NCBI GenBank assembly: GCA_024305745.1
Contig: JAHRBS010000012.1
Coordinates: 2,423,001-2,487,000, forward strand
DNA from: Polyporus tsugae
Lineage: Eukaryota > Basidiomycota > Agaricomycetes > Polyporales > Polyporaceae
Direction of reading: 5' to 3'
DNA: 64,000 nt
The notes beneath the pieces were generated by a model. It saw only the letters and a list, made by a program, of their open reading frames with translations, searched no databases and was not told the DNA's origin. Every line of letters starts with the position of its first letter. Within the stretch, counting starts at the first letter, position 1. The position numbers and the translations under genes are program-made. Positions 24,532 to 36,368 of this stretch are shown here, in pieces.

Positions 24532-25729
24532 ATGTCTGCTCGTCTCCCCAGAAAACGAGCGCGTACCGACGCGGAGGAAGATCCACAAGATGCGAAGCCA
24601 GACGAGTCTTCGCCAAATCTTGGTACTCTGGCGGACTCGGAGGCGAATGTATCGGACCCAGTTGGAGAAGCCACTCAACTGAAGAAGGACCCGGAATTTT
24701 GGTTCCACGACGGTACGGTCATCCTTCACGCTGGAGATGTCGAGTTCCGCGTGTATCGTGGCCTTCTTGAGAGTCACTCCACGGTTTTCACGGAGTTGTT
24801 CGCCCAGTCCCAGCCGAAGCGCACCGTTTCGTTTGACGAACAGCACAACGTCCCGTGTCCCGTTCTCAAGCTTTCGGACTCTGCTCATGATATACGCCAT
24901 GTTCTGCGCTGCTGTATGCCTAGGGATAGCGGAAGGTATGCTCCGACACAATGTTCGACACGAAGGGGGATTTGCTGACCTCACGACCAGCCTCTTCACC
25001 ACCGCCACCCCTTCTTTCGACCTGGTCTCTGCCGCGATCCGGCTGGGACACAAGTACAAAATCAACGACATGTACCAGAAGGGTTTAAACCTCCTGAAAG
25101 GTCATTATTCGGACAAGTTCGATACTTGGAACTCGGCAGCATCGTGGTCTCCCAGTGGCTGGGAAACTGCGCAAGCGATCGGCGTCATCAACCTTGCCCG
25201 ATTGACCGGCGAACTGTCCCTCCTGCCGGTCGCGTTTATGGTGTGCATCGTCCTTTTGGACGAGAATCTTGTCCGCGGCTTCACGCGCGAGGACGGTTCC
25301 CAGGAGCATCTTACGCTCGACGACATTGGCCTCTGTTTTCAAGCCATGATCCGGCTCCGGGAAGCGAGCGTCGCTGCCCTCTTTCGCGTTCTTTCCACCA
25401 CCTCTGCGGCGCCGACCTGCAAGGTACCTCCCCAATGCTCCAAGATGCTGAAGAATGCGTTCCGAGGCAAAAGGCTCGAAGCGAACGTCAACCACCTGAT
25501 TACGGGCGATGTGCTGCTGTACACGACGCGTTACTATTTCCAGAACGAAAACAACGAGTTCACCTTATGTCAAGCATGCCTGGACGCGGTTAATGAACGG
25601 GACCGAAAGGAAAACCTCAGCTTGTGGGCTCGCTTTCCAGAGCTTCTCGGAATTGAGGTTCCCGGGTGGAGAAAACCATCAGCGGCGGCAGGTCCGGCTC
25701 CAGCGCCCGCGCCCGCTGCTGCAACTTGA
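24532..25729 (+). CDS. BTB/POZ-domain protein, tandem copy 1
   Basis: Two exons, 24532-24935 and 24991-25729, give 380 residues. The N-terminus is basic (MSARLPRKRARTDAEE, a likely nuclear signal). An acidic linker and a BTB domain follow at about residues 55-165, with FWFHDGTVILHAGDVEFRVY, GLLESHSTVFTELF and FDLVSAAIRLGHKYKI. Agaricomycetes encode many such stand-alone BTB proteins; roles as Cullin-3 adaptors or transcription cofactors are proposed but unproven. The C-terminal half has conserved cysteines (TCKVPPQCSK and TLCQACLDAV) that could form a zinc-binding or helical unit, and an Ala/Pro-rich end. Copies 2 and 3 follow in the same orientation with the same intron position. Copy 1 appears intact. 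Confidence 0.88.
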
Positions 25730-26401
25730 ACGGTATCGTAGCTCTTCTATGGTTCTTCATCTTTCTCATGCATATCTGTGCAGAAACCTTCTTGTTCTAG
25801 GGTTGACTCCGGTCGTATAGCGCCTTCGGGACGTCGGTCGGTCTCCGTTTTTTTGTGAACCTGTCGTCTGTTCTGACGCTGCTCTTATTTGACACATTTC
25901 AGGCTTACAGCCGGGGAGAGAGGGAAGGAGAGTTCTCATTCAGGGTGCCATGCTCTATTATTCTATCCTCGCATAAACTTGCGCACGTCCAATATTGTCG
26001 ATTGACTGGGTGAATACTATCATGGCGAGCCCAATGCTATCATGCTCATTTCTCTCCTGATTCCTCTTTTCTCCAGGGTATCTTGCTGTTGATGCCACTT
26101 CGACGGCTCATCGCCTCGAGGCTGAGTCCAAGAGACACGGAGACGCGTTCGACATCGGTGACCCATGTGTTTAAGCGTTTGCATCCGTGCAGTGATATGC
26201 TGTGTCTCGCACATCTGTGTAGTCAATAACGGCGGTGAGCCTCGAGCTCCTCATCCGTATCGAAACAACACCTTGAGGGGGTTGTGGTTCTGAAGACGAG
26301 GGAACCGTCTTACTGGCGACACGTTCTCGGACGCGCACACTTCGAATTCGAACTCGATAGGAAAAGCCCAGTAATACTGTTCTGTTTTCGGGGAGGCGGT
26401 T
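25730..26401. other. 3' flank of BTB copy 1
   Basis: No gene. The stretch after the stop resembles the 3' flanks of copies 2 and 3 (TTCTGATGCA-type and GGTCGT...TTCGGGA-type words), as expected of a tandem duplication that included flanking DNA. Confidence 0.5.
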
Positions 26402-26575
26402 CAAATCCGTGAAGTGCTCGTGCTTCAGAGCGATAGACAAGGGATTGTCGGGTTGGTCGCGAACAAAGACGCCAAGCCGAAGACGAAGAGCGCGGCGGAT
26501 GCTCGGGCGTGGAGCTTGGAACACGGCGATGGCGATGACGACGACGACGACTACTCCCATACCGACAGCGATTAA
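26402..26575 (+). pseudogene. Stray 3' end of the UBX gene between BTB copies 1 and 2
   Basis: Fifty-eight codons in frame to a TAA at 26573. The reading begins REVLVLQSDRQGIVGLVANK and ends in an Asp run then YSHTDSD. This parallels the end of the UBX protein, where IEVL, VVVEFVADEGAK, an acidic run and EYHTESD occur in the same order. Upstream the frame is lost. The simplest reading is that the duplicated unit that made BTB copy 2 began inside the last exon of the UBX gene, which lies directly upstream of BTB copy 1. No start codon or UAS domain is present, so it should not be functional. Confidence 0.65.
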
Positions 26576-26826
26576 AACACATGAATTCTCTATATTGCTC
26601 ACGGTGGGTTGCTACTGCTTGCTCTCCCTATCAGCATCGAACAGTACTGGAAGGACCGGCTTGTTACATGTTAACGGTGAGGTGAAGCATGCGTATTGGA
26701 CATTGTGAGGTTCGGACCCGGGAACTTTTGGGCGTCTATGAGCACCGCCAAGATTATGGCAAACGTTCCCCTTGCCGGGCTTGCCTTCTACTCTTCTGGC
26801 CTAGGACGTCTTGTTGCTTGGGCACT

Positions 26827-28019
26827 ATGTCTGCTCGCCTTCCCAGAAAACGAGCCCGAACCGACGCAGATGAAGAACCAGAGGAGGTGAAGCCGGACCC
26901 GTCGAATCCTGTTGCTTCGGGGCCCGCAGACGTAGTATCGGGCTCTGGACCAGCCAGCCAACTGAAGAAGGACGAGGAATTTTGGTTTGAAGACGGCACA
27001 GTCATCCTTCACGCCGGATACATCGAGTTTCGCGTGTATGGCGGCCTCCTTGAAGGCCACTCCACGGTTTTCAAGGAACTGTTCGCTCAAACCCACCCCG
27101 TGCGCACCGTTTCGATCGCCGGACGGCACGACTTCCCGTGTCCTGTAGTCAAACTCTCAGATTCTCCTTACGATCTACGGTATGTTCTGCGGAGCTGTAT
27201 GCCTAAGCAAGCTGGAAGGTACGTTCGACACCATAGAATGCCGTCATTCATGTTGACATCGCTGCCAGCCTCTACGACACCGAAATCACTCCTTCTTTCG
27301 ACATGGTCTCTGCCGCGATCCGGCTGGGACAGAAGTACAAAATCATCGACATGTCTCAGAAGGCTTTGGGCTTTCTGAAAGGCCACTACACGGACAGCTT
27401 GGATACCTGGAATGAGATAGACATATGGTCTCCAAGCGACTGGAAGGATGTGAAAGCAATGGGCGTCGTAAACCTTGCCCGACTGACAGGGGAGCTATCC
27501 CTCTTGCCGGTCGCGTTGATGGTGTGCATCGTCCGTGTGGATGGAGATATAGTCCACGGCTTCACCCGCGAGGACGGGTCCCAAGAACATCTCACGCTCG
27601 ACGACCTTCGCCTTTGTTTCAAAGCCAAGACACGACTTCGGGAAGCCAACATCGCTGCACTTTTTCGCTCGCTTGCACCCACCCCGGCGTCCACTTGCAA
27701 GGTGAATTCCCAGTGTAGTAAAGCGCTGAGGAATGCGTTCCGTGGTGATCACATCGAGGCGCAAGTCGACGTCTTGATGTACTCCGATGTGTTGCTACAC
27801 ACGGCAGCCAACTATCTCAAGAACAAGGACGAGAAACACATCCTGTGTCAGGCATGCGTGTCCATGGTCGACGAACGGGATCGAAGGGAAAACCAGGCTT
27901 TGTGGGGTCGGTTGCCAGAGCTTCTAGGTATCGAAGTTCCCGGTTGGGGAAAATCAGCAGCGGCGCCTGCTCCTCCTTCTGCCCCTGCCTTTCCCCAGGG
28001 GGCTGCAGCCGCAACTTGA
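26827..28019 (+). CDS. BTB/POZ-domain protein, tandem copy 2
   Basis: Two exons, 26827-27218 and 27269-28019, give 380 residues, the same length as copy 1 although the exons differ by 12 nt each in opposite directions. The start repeats MSARLPRKRARTDADEE; the BTB region has FWFEDGTVILHAGYIEFRVY and GLLEGHSTVFKELF. The second exon keeps FDMVSAAIRLGQKYKIIDM, GELSLLPVALMVCIV, GFTREDGSQEHLTLDD and the two Cys clusters TCKVNSQCSK and ILCQACVSMV. The end is Ala/Pro-rich. The upstream 250 bases hold the UBX remnant and a segment also found before copy 3 (ATTG-GAGGTTCG type). Reading frame and splice sites are intact, so this copy can be functional. Confidence 0.88.
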
Positions 28020-28731
28020 AAGGTATTGTAGCTCCTCCCAATTTACTTGATTACACTGATGCATTGTTATCAGGAACGTTCCTCGCGTCACGGTTAGTTT
28101 TGGGGGATCAGGTCGTAACCCACCTTCAAGGTTCTGAAGCACTTGGTCAGTTTCTGTGTTTTTCGGTGTACCTCTTTCTCCATCTAACACCCCTTTTGTT
28201 TATGCAAGCTCGTACATGCCGTAACGAACTGGTGCATGTGGAAATGCCGAATATTACAGAGCGCCGTCCGTCGGATTCAGGTATGGAGAATTCTCGCTCG
28301 AGGATCTCATAGTAGATTGATTGTGCACAACGCCTACCGTGACCGGCTATAAGTTATGAAGCAGAGTTGAAGCTACTGTCATCTATTCGCACCTTGAAGA
28401 GGAGGTACGACTCGGACGTCCGTGCCGAAAGCCTGGTTTGCCGTGATGAGATTCGAATGAAAATAAGGCAGACATGGCTTGCTCTCATTTTAAGCGTACT
28501 AATTGCATTCGTTAAATGTAGATGTCGTTGGCGCACTTACACACACTTTGCATTGGAGCGGTGGGCTGCCAGAAGCATGCGCTTACATTTCCAAGTTGGA
28601 CATTGCGAGGTTCGAACGCGGGAGCCTTCCACGTGGCAGGGCTAGCCTGGACCCTGTCACTGCAGAGCTTTTCGGCTGGTGTCCTGGCACAACGCAGTAC
28701 CCCTCCGCTGTGCACTTTTTGCTTCATCTCT
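28020..28731. other. Spacer between BTB copies 2 and 3
   Basis: No supported gene. The part around 28595-28640 matches the region before copy 2 (26690-26730): TTGGACATTG, then GAGGTTCG, then a CGGGA word. Confidence 0.5.
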
Positions 28732-29884
28732 ATGTCTGCCCGCGTTACCAGAAAAAGAGCACGTACAGAGGCGGATGAAGACCCAGGGGATGCGAAGCCA
28801 GACCCGTCGGATGGTGCAGACGTGTTGCCAGGCCCTGGACAAGCCAACCCATGGCAGGCTACTCAGGACGACGAGTTTTGGTTTGAAGACGGCACCATCA
28901 TCCTTCACGCGGGAGACGTCGAACTCCGAGTGTACGGAGGCCTTCTTGAAGATCATTCCCCTGTGTTCAAGGAGTTGTTTTCCCAATCCCACCCTACGCG
29001 CACCCTGTCGATCGACGGACAGCAATTCTCATGTCCCGTTGTCAGGCTCACGGACTCCGTACAGGATCTACGGCATGTTCTGCGGGGCTGCATGCCTAAG
29101 CATACTGGAAGGTACGCTCTACTCGAAAGGAAACCCACCTTCATGTTGACATCACGGACAGCTTGTTCGCCACTCCTGCCGCCCCTTCCTTCGACATTGT
29201 CTCTGCCGCGATCCGGCTGGGACAGAAGTACAAAATCATCGATATGTATCAGGAGGGCTTATCCTTTCTGAAAGGCCACTACACGGACAGCTTGGATACC
29301 TGGAATGAGGCAGATATATGGTCTCCGACCGGCTGGGACGCTTTGCAAGCGATCGGAGTCATCAACCTTGCCCGATCTACAGGCGAACTGTCCCTCCTAC
29401 CCACCGCGTTTATGGTGTGCGCCGTCATGCGAAGTCAAATGTTGTCCACGGCTTTACCCGCGAGGATGGTTCCCAAGAACATCTCACGCTCGACGATATC
29501 GGCCGTTGTTTAGAAGCCAAGGATCGACTTCGGGAAGCTAGCGTTACTGCCCATTTTCGCGCCCTCACTCCTGTCGTGGCACCTGCTTGTAAAGTGTCCT
29601 CCCAATGCGCCAGAGCGTTCAAGTATGCATTCCGGGGCAAGGGGATGGAAGCGAATGTCCACCTCATGATGACGGGCGATGTGTTGCTGAACACGTTGCG
29701 TTATTTCAAGACCAAGGACGGGAATTACACGTTATGTCAACCGTGTGTAGCCATGGTTGAAGAACGGAACCGGAAGGAAAACCTCGCCTTGTGGAATCGC
29801 TTGCCGGGGCTTCTGGGGATCTATGTTCCTGCGTGGGGAGAATCAGCTGCGGCCCCGGTCCCGGCCCCTCCAGTCGCGACTTGA
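28732..29884 (+). pseudogene. BTB/POZ-domain protein, tandem copy 3, frameshifted
   Basis: Two exons, 28732-29111 and 29162-29884, with the same intron position and motifs as copies 1 and 2 (MSARVTRKRARTEADED, FWFEDGTIILHAGDVELRVY, FDIVSAAIRLGQKYKIIDM). The frame breaks inside exon 2 between 29426 and 29442. Between MVC-V and the VHGFTREDG segment the other copies have 18 nt where this one has 17. Translation would stop soon after at about 29512, losing the C-terminal half. The downstream frame is otherwise open to 29884. One missing base in a good exon could also be a sequence error, so the call is probable rather than certain. Confidence 0.7.
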
Positions 29885-30959
29885 TAGGTATCGTAGCTCT
29901 TCTACGTCCCTTGAATTTTTCTGATGCAGGAAGCGTCCTCGCGTTAGAGTCGACTTTGGTCGTATCGCAGGTTCGGGAGGTCGGTCAGTCTCTCCGTGTT
30001 TCGGTGAACCCGCCTTCCCGTTCCGACGCTGATTTTTGTTGTCTGCAAGCTTGTGTATATTACAGTGAACTAGTATATCTGTGAATGCCGAATATTCTAA
30101 TCAGCCCCCCTTGGCGGCGTAACAGTATCTCACTCCTCCATGCGTAGAGCTGGGGGAACGGAGAGTCCTCGTTCGGGGAGTGCTTCTGCTGTCTTCGCTT
30201 CAATCTGCACGCCACGAGTGTAACTACCCATATCTTCACACTACCTGAACGGGTGGTTGATTACCGTGAGGTCCGATCGCTTGAATCAATATTTCTCGTC
30301 TGATTCCTTTCGTTCCAGGGGAAATGTAAGTGTTCGGTGGCGAGTTCTGAGCTCCTAGGTGATCTTTGTTTCATGAGTGTCTCTGACGATGGGAGAGGCT
30401 ATGGGCTGCCCTCGGACACGCGTAGCCCCTTGTGCACACCGGGCAAAGCGCGACCCGCTTTGGTTTCCGGGGACGCGGTTTAAAGATGAGGGAGACGCCC
30501 GGCACGCAAGTTGACCACCACGAGCTACTCCTTCCCCCATTCGTCCGCTTCCCCTCTCTCTCCGCCCAAGATACGATTATGAACCCCCGATACCCGCTCG
30601 AGCAAACTCCTGACCAATCTCGGTGCGCGCATTCAACACTCTTCGGTCACTACGAGCTTCTAACCACCGTTGTCCCGGCCTAGAGGATACTATTCTCCTA
30701 CACCTTCGACCCCCGCTTTCTCGTGAGTCATTTCACAGCACTTTTTCGTTTACCACAATGATTAGTGTGTGCTGATCCTGCCCAAGGCCTGGGTCATCCT
30801 CGACGAACCCGAGCACGCCCGTAGTCGCCACACCACCACATCCACCCACGGAAGTCCTCTACAGTTCCGCATACCCCCAAAGATACCCACGTCAAAACGG
30901 AGTTCAACTGACCAAGTAGGTGTTCCTTACACCGCCGCGTTTCAAATAGGTTTTGAGTC
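29885..30959. other. Gap between BTB array and C2H2-like gene
   Basis: No confident gene. Plus-strand sequence at 30783-30925 reads open with Pro/Thr/Ser-rich codons and ends at a GTAGGT donor followed by an AG acceptor at 30950. It may be an upstream exon of the gene at 30960, but a TGA just before that ATG argues for the start used here. Confidence 0.4.
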
Positions 30960-31688
30960 ATGAGTCTCAGCGGTCGCACCGATAGATCCGCAGGCCCATA
31001 CGGCGAGAACGTTTCGTTCTTCCGGCCACACATTGACACCGATGTGCACACCAATGTCCACTCTGATGTCTCGCCTTTTGAGATATACTCGGGTGTCGTG
31101 CCTCCTCAACAATGTTGTGAACCACCGACATCGGCTCCTCCACCAATGGCTGATCTGCACTACCATGACCATGCCACCTGTGCCTCAACCAAGGCCAACC
31201 ACCCACCGGTGTTCCCCTTCTCTCGATTCGCCCTTCCCGGCGGCGCATCCCCAGATTCCATCGACGATTTCCGAACCCACTGGGACCGACTTGGCAATCT
31301 CGTCCGGACAGCCGTCCCAACCAGCTGCGGGTACCAAGACTGCACCTTTGTCGGGCTCCCAGACACCCTCTGGAAGCACATCGTGGACACCCACCACCCC
31401 GGGACGACGGCGAAGACCCCGATACAGTGCGGTTGGGATGGGTGCGAGCCCACGAACAAGCCGATGATGCGGCGGAGCCTCCAGCGGCACATCCTGGATG
31501 CCCACCTTCTGTACATGAAGCTGCATTGTCCTTATTGCCACTATACTAGTCGCGATACGGAGTACGCGGGGCGGCATGGAGACAATCCGGCCGTGTGTCT
31601 CGAGCGCCCTGCTTGGGAGGCGCATGAGGGCCAGGGGTGGGCGAGGAGGGATACGTGCGGGTGGTGTCAGGCGATCACGATCGTGTAA
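30960..31688 (+). CDS. C2H2-like zinc-finger protein, paralogue 1
   Basis: One open exon of 242 residues. The zinc-binding part has CGYQDCTFVGLPDTLWKHI, then TPIQCGWDGCE, SLQRHILDAHLLYMKLHCPY and CHYTSRDTEYAGRHGD. The Cys/His spacing (C-x4-C then H-x3/4-H, repeated) recurs in two other genes here (59305-60520 and 62676-64000+), with a shared core C-W-GC, SL-(K/R)HI-(D/E)AHL and (L/H)C-(Y/H)C. These resemble degenerate C2H2 fingers of lineage-expanded basidiomycete proteins. A nucleic-acid-binding or regulatory role is inference. The ATG is chosen because an in-frame TGA lies six bases upstream. The first 60 residues are low complexity and may not all be translated; a start at MADLHYHDH is possible. 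Confidence 0.75.
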   Translation: MSLSGRTDRSAGPYGENVSFFRPHIDTDVHTNVHSDVSPFEIYSGVVPPQQCCEPPTSAPPPMADLHYHDHATCASTKANHPPVFPFSRFALPGGASPDSIDDFRTHWDRLGNLVRTAVPTSCGYQDCTFVGLPDTLWKHIVDTHHPGTTAKTPIQCGWDGCEPTNKPMMRRSLQRHILDAHLLYMKLHCPYCHYTSRDTEYAGRHGDNPAVCLERPAWEAHEGQGWARRDTCGWCQAITIV

Positions 31689-32700
31689 CACTGTTCACGC
31701 GAAGGGGTTAGTTGCTCTCGCTTCGATCTATTGCATTTGGCCCTGTCTGACTGGACGTGACGCAGGATGATGTTTTGGGTTCTCCGTTGTCGGGCCCGAG
31801 CTGGTGTCAATGTTGGTCGCGATACACACTTATAACATGATACCCAGGCCGAATTGGACCCAGTCTCGGGCTGACGGGGACGACCTGGGGTCCGCGCGTA
31901 ATTAAATTCCGAGTTACTGTAATTCTTATCCGCGCACTGTTGTCCTCACTGGTAGTGCCATCGGTTCAACCCCTACCATACTGTATTCATTTGTTCCATA
32001 CCCATGTATCCTTATCCATCTTACTACCAGGCTATGTACTTATGTCCACAGTGTCTCCAGACATACTTGCGGTGACCAGACCGTTTACCTTCTCTACGTT
32101 CAATGGCATTTGTACGTGTAGATCTGAGTCGGCTTGCGCAGCTGCAGTGGCCCGTCTCGGCAATCCTAAGGCACACTTGCATCGCCAGTGCGCACGGTCT
32201 TCTAGTCATCAGCCACGAAGCTTTCTGCCGGGTGGCTTATGACGTGTCAACGACAATCATCTTCTCGAGAATGTTCAGTGCTGCCCGCCCTTTCTATGAG
32301 AAGTGGCAATGCTCCGTTCTTTCAAGTTCCCCGCAGAGTCGATGTTCACCTCATTCAGCATGCTAATGCCCACCGTGTCGATTGGCTCGTCCCTGAGGAT
32401 TGCTTCGACGCCAGCCCCGAAGTTTCACATTCTGATTGCGACCTTTTTGTTACGGCATCCGACTGGGAGTGTCGGCAACTTCGCCAAAACTTGATTCCAC
32501 TGTAGTTGATCGCCACGTTCCATATTCCCACATTTTCTATTGGAATGCAACGCAATCCGATCCGAGGTTCTCGCCCTACGTTGCCACCCCCGGCGGGCCG
32601 AAATGCGGATGCTGACTCTGCCATATTGCCATAGCGCGGGTAAATGTCCTCCGCCTCGTCGTAGCGACACCTCTGCGAGGCCATCGAGAGGATGGCCTGC
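31689..32700. other. Intergenic, no supported gene
   Basis: About 1 kb with scattered ORFs under 110 codons and no motifs. The end forms the promoter of the FAD monooxygenase gene. Confidence 0.5.
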
Positions 32701-32707
32701 TATAAAG
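32701..32707 (+). promoter_or_regulatory. TATA box of the FAD monooxygenase gene
   Basis: TATAAAG preceded by CCTGC, 95 bases before the ATG at 32796. Confidence 0.6.
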
Positions 32708-32795
32708 GGCCTCTGTGTCGGCTCGTTCAGCAAGAAAACACTACCACTCCTTCGAAACCCCCGACTCTTCCAATCATCGATCGCGACACAACAAC

Positions 32796-34422
32796 ATGGC
32801 CGGAACCAAGGTCATCATCGCTGGTGCCGGCGTCGCCGGACCTGTCCTGGGGATACTCTTGAAGCTCAAAGGTTACGACCCTGTCATCTACGAACGCCTC
32901 GACAGCGGGTCCACCGACATGGGGCTCGCCGTCATGTAAGTAAACGCGCCATTACACATACCGTGCTAGTGCGCGTTCCACGACCCTGCTCTCATACTCC
33001 ATTACCCTCCGACAGCCTCCAGCCCAACGGGCTCAAGGTGCTCAGCCTCATCCCCGGGCTCGTGGACAAGATCCCCACCCGCGAAATCGTCGAGGCAGTG
33101 CACAGCTCCATCCTCGCCGGAGACGAGCGAGAGCTCGCCCGGCACCGCACGCCCGCCTTGGTCAAGGAGCGCACGGGGTACAGTCTGATGGGTACCCGGC
33201 GCCCGGCGCTGCTCCCCGTGCTCTTCGAGGAGGCGCAGGCGCGGGGCGTCCAGGTCGTCTTCGGGCACCAGCTCGTCGGGCTCGAGGAGGAGGGGGAGGG
33301 TGTGACGGTGCGGTTCGCGAACGGGAAGACGGACACGGCGAGCTTTGTTGTGGGGTGTGATGGACTACACAGCGACACGAGGAGGACGCTGTTCGGCGAA
33401 GAGGACGTTTGGTTCACTGGGCTGGCTAGAGTGAGTGGTAAGTGGGGTTTGTGGACGAGGGTGTTTGCTTACGCAGTGCTTGTGCGAGGAGACGGGGGGG
33501 ATTTCTCCGCTCCCAGAGGCGTTCAAGGCGAACGGCTTGTCTACTTCGGTGTTCCATCTCTACGGCGACGGCCTGCATATGATCGCATACCCGGTGAACG
33601 ACCACGAGTTTACATGGGGGTGAGTCCCTCGCAATCGTCCGCGCGCTTTCGTTCCCGCTTGATGACCAACACCTTCTCGAAGGATAACACAGCGCGAAGC
33701 CGAAGCAAAGGAGACTTGGCGCGCCATGGACGAAGAGCATCAGAAGGAGTTCCGGGAGGGCCCTTGCTCCAACCTCCCCTTCGGCGGCGGAGAACTGGTC
33801 CGCACTGCTGGACGCATCATCAAGGTCAGTGAAAGGGTGTCAAGATTGCGATACCATCGCTGGCCACGACGCTGACATCAGACGCCCGCACAATATTGCA
33901 GTTTGGACTGTATGACCGGCCGGAGCTCCCTGCGTGGCACAAGGGCCGCGTGGTCCTCGTCGGCGACGCCGCACACCCCACCAGCCCAGTAAGCACACCC
34001 CCATCCTCTTCCCCTCATTATGTTCTAAACATATGCTTACCGAACCCCCACCCCCCCACGCGTAGCACATCGGCCAAGGCGCGAATCAGGCCCTAGAGGA
34101 CTGCTACCACCTCACGCGCCTCCTTGTGGCACACAACCCCTCCAGCGCGCCGCCCTCGACCGCGCTCCTGGCGACGGTCTTCACCGAATTCGAGCGTCTG
34201 CGGATCGCGCGGACGTCCGCCTTCGTGAAGGGCGCACGGCAGCACGGCGAGCTGCTCATCGTCAGCGGGGTGGACGCGTGCAAGAGGCGGAACGAGGTCC
34301 TCGTGAAGGTCCTCGGGGACAGCGTCCGGGCCGCGAAGGGGGACAACGAAGAGGGGAGGGTGGGGGCGCACTACTTGGACCTGATCGAGCACCCGTTCAA
34401 GGCTGGCGAGAGCGAGATTTGA
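32796..34422 (+). CDS. FAD-dependent aromatic-ring-type monooxygenase
   Basis: Six exons, 32796-32935, 33016-33430, 33477-33619, 33683-33824, 33902-33988 and 34066-34422, give 427 residues in frame. The dinucleotide-binding GAGVAGPVLG lies at residues 9-18, right after the ATG. It is followed by the acidic end of the second strand (VIYERLDSG), VVGCDGLHSDTRR (the DG motif, about residue 180) and GRVVLVGDAAHPTSP with GQGANQALEDC (the GD motif, about 310-335). This is the layout of class A flavoprotein monooxygenases such as salicylate and p-hydroxybenzoate hydroxylases. They use NAD(P)H and oxygen to hydroxylate or epoxidise a small organic substrate, often in secondary metabolism or aromatic breakdown. 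There is no signal peptide or membrane segment, so it should be cytosolic. The substrate is not readable. A TATA box lies 95 bases upstream. Confidence 0.9.
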
Positions 34423-36368
34423 CAGGGTATATGCGGCTGTGGTGGCGGAAAAGTGGATTGACCACTGAGCCCCCCGGCCGCTGTCAGCTTTGGTGACGGC
34501 ACCGTGTCCTGCAGGAGTTCGATAGCCTAGACATGAAAATCAAGTTTATGGACACGTGCGTTTGCGGATTCACCAGACCTTCCGTGTTTAGTGGAAACCC
34601 CGATTCTGGGCATGACCAGCGATCCGTGGCATAGAAAGAGCCAGGGCACGACATGGGTGAAAGGTTGAGGATGGACGCGGAGTCATGGGGAAGAATCTGG
34701 CCGAACGAGCTGCCTAGTTCATCGGACGGACCGCCGCGACGCCGCGGGTGGTAGGTAACGAGAACGGAGCATCGGAGCGTTCCGGGCACTTCAAATCGGG
34801 GCAAACCGGGTGTATGTGGTTGAGGTCATTTGGGACAAGTGCTCACACCGTAACATGGTGCTGACCTACGCACATAACGTCAGATGACTGAAAGCAGGGA
34901 AAGGAAGAGAGGGGCTGCGGACCTCGTCCTCAGGACTGAAGAGTCAAACGGCCTGTGCGTAATGCCATCTAATGCCATCCACAGAAGTGTTAATGGGGTG
35001 GCCTGGGGACGTTCCGGCCGGTCCATCATGTCGGCGTTATCGGGTCAAGTTGGAAGACTCGCCGAGACAAGAGGAACGCCAAGCGTTGGCCAGAATTTTC
35101 GGAGATCATAGCTGAGAGGGACCAGAGTTTAGCATATTTATTGAGGCGGCGCGAAGACCGATTCACACCTTAGTGTAGGTGCATTTGAATGTGACAGATA
35201 CCCTCGGAGGGTGAGGAATATGAAGGGGGAAGGGATCCGGATGGTTTTGGCTGCGGCAAGAGGCGCGACTGGTGGAGGTTCGAGTTCCAGTTGAGCTGGG
35301 CGCCAAATGGCTGGCACTGCTTTGTAGGACGTACTTATGTACATTTCCCGAAATAGACGTCAAGTCCTGTGCTATTTCGAGAGAGCGGGATCACATTGGA
35401 AGGGTCCAAAGCAAATCACATCTCGCGAACCAATCGCGAACACAGCACCATGGCAGTCACCTGAAGAAATTCATCGCTGGGCGTTGCAGCGTCACATGGA
35501 TGAGCAAGGTTCTGCGGCCTGCTGGCATGCGCACGCAATGAAATTGTGGCCGCCCGCACCTGCAGAACTTTGAACAGCCTGAGGTCGGACCTCGCCGTGC
35601 AAGGAGTCGACGTCAACCGGTTTGATGTACGGACTATCAGGCCGACGGAAGCTCCCAGAAATGATATGTAAATCTGGGCCGAGAAGTTGTTCGTCGGTGC
35701 TACGGTCTACTATTACGGCACTGATTTGTTGTGGGGCCTGCCCGTGCGTGCCCGTCTGCCAGAGAACCTGCACTGCCAGTGCATGATTGTTGGACCGGAA
35801 CACCCAGCAATTTGAATCTAAGCACTAGCCAAGCAGCACACAGCGCAGAGCGCTCAAACGAGAGCCATGGAGAGATATGCCTTTATCCAACAAACCAGAC
35901 TGAGCCATATGCGACGATGGTTAACGTTAGACACAATGACGGGGGCCAAGGCGCCGTGCGTATAAGCACGGTCGGATTCGAAATTGCGGTCGACGTCGGA
36001 CACGAAGGCGCTTACCGGTCGGACACCTGTAATAAATGAGCGAGCGTCACTCCTCCTTCCGACATCTGCTTCTCTCGCCCTCTGGCCCCCTTCCGACGCT
36101 CCTGACCACCTTCTGCCCGGTCGTGCCTTTCGCTGCCACTTGAGCCTATTTACCTCTCTGAGACACGCCTCTCCTTCCATCCTCTTCTCCTCTCCTCTCC
36201 TCCTCTCAGAGCTCTCCTGCTCAGGCCTGTGCATACCTGTGTCTGCTGAAGCAAAATATCATTTCCCGTCCACAAATATACCCGCGCAGCACCGCACCGC
36301 GTCAAAACCGCGCTCCAGCCTCCCCACCGTCCCCGCACCCACGACCACACCACATCCTGCGAACAACG
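34423..36368. other. Intergenic, no supported gene
   Basis: Nearly 2 kb without recognised genes. The last 300 bases are pyrimidine-rich (TCCTCTCC runs near 36180-36205) and form the leader side of the gene at 36369. Confidence 0.5.

Larger units (their letters stand above)
24532..30080 (+). repeat. Tandem array of three BTB units
   Basis: Starts at 24532, 26827 and 28732 give unit steps of about 2.3 and 1.9 kb. Genes, intron position and parts of both flanks are repeated in the same orientation. A further flank-like fragment at about 30340-30490 (CTCGGACACGCGTA, then GGGGACGCGGTTTAAA) resembles 26320-26405, so a fourth unit may have begun there and been truncated. Confidence 0.7.

Noticed and set aside
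26390..28640. B-box-like words (GGTTCAAATCC, GGTTCGAAC) suggesting tRNA genes
   Set aside because: No matching A box at proper distance and no cloverleaf stems. The copies are explained by the tandem BTB duplication.
1..34422. A single secondary-metabolite cluster linking the NRPS-like genes and the FAD monooxygenase
   Set aside because: They are separated by housekeeping-type genes (hydrolase, ERAD pair) and a BTB array, and no transporter or regulator typical of a cluster is seen between them.
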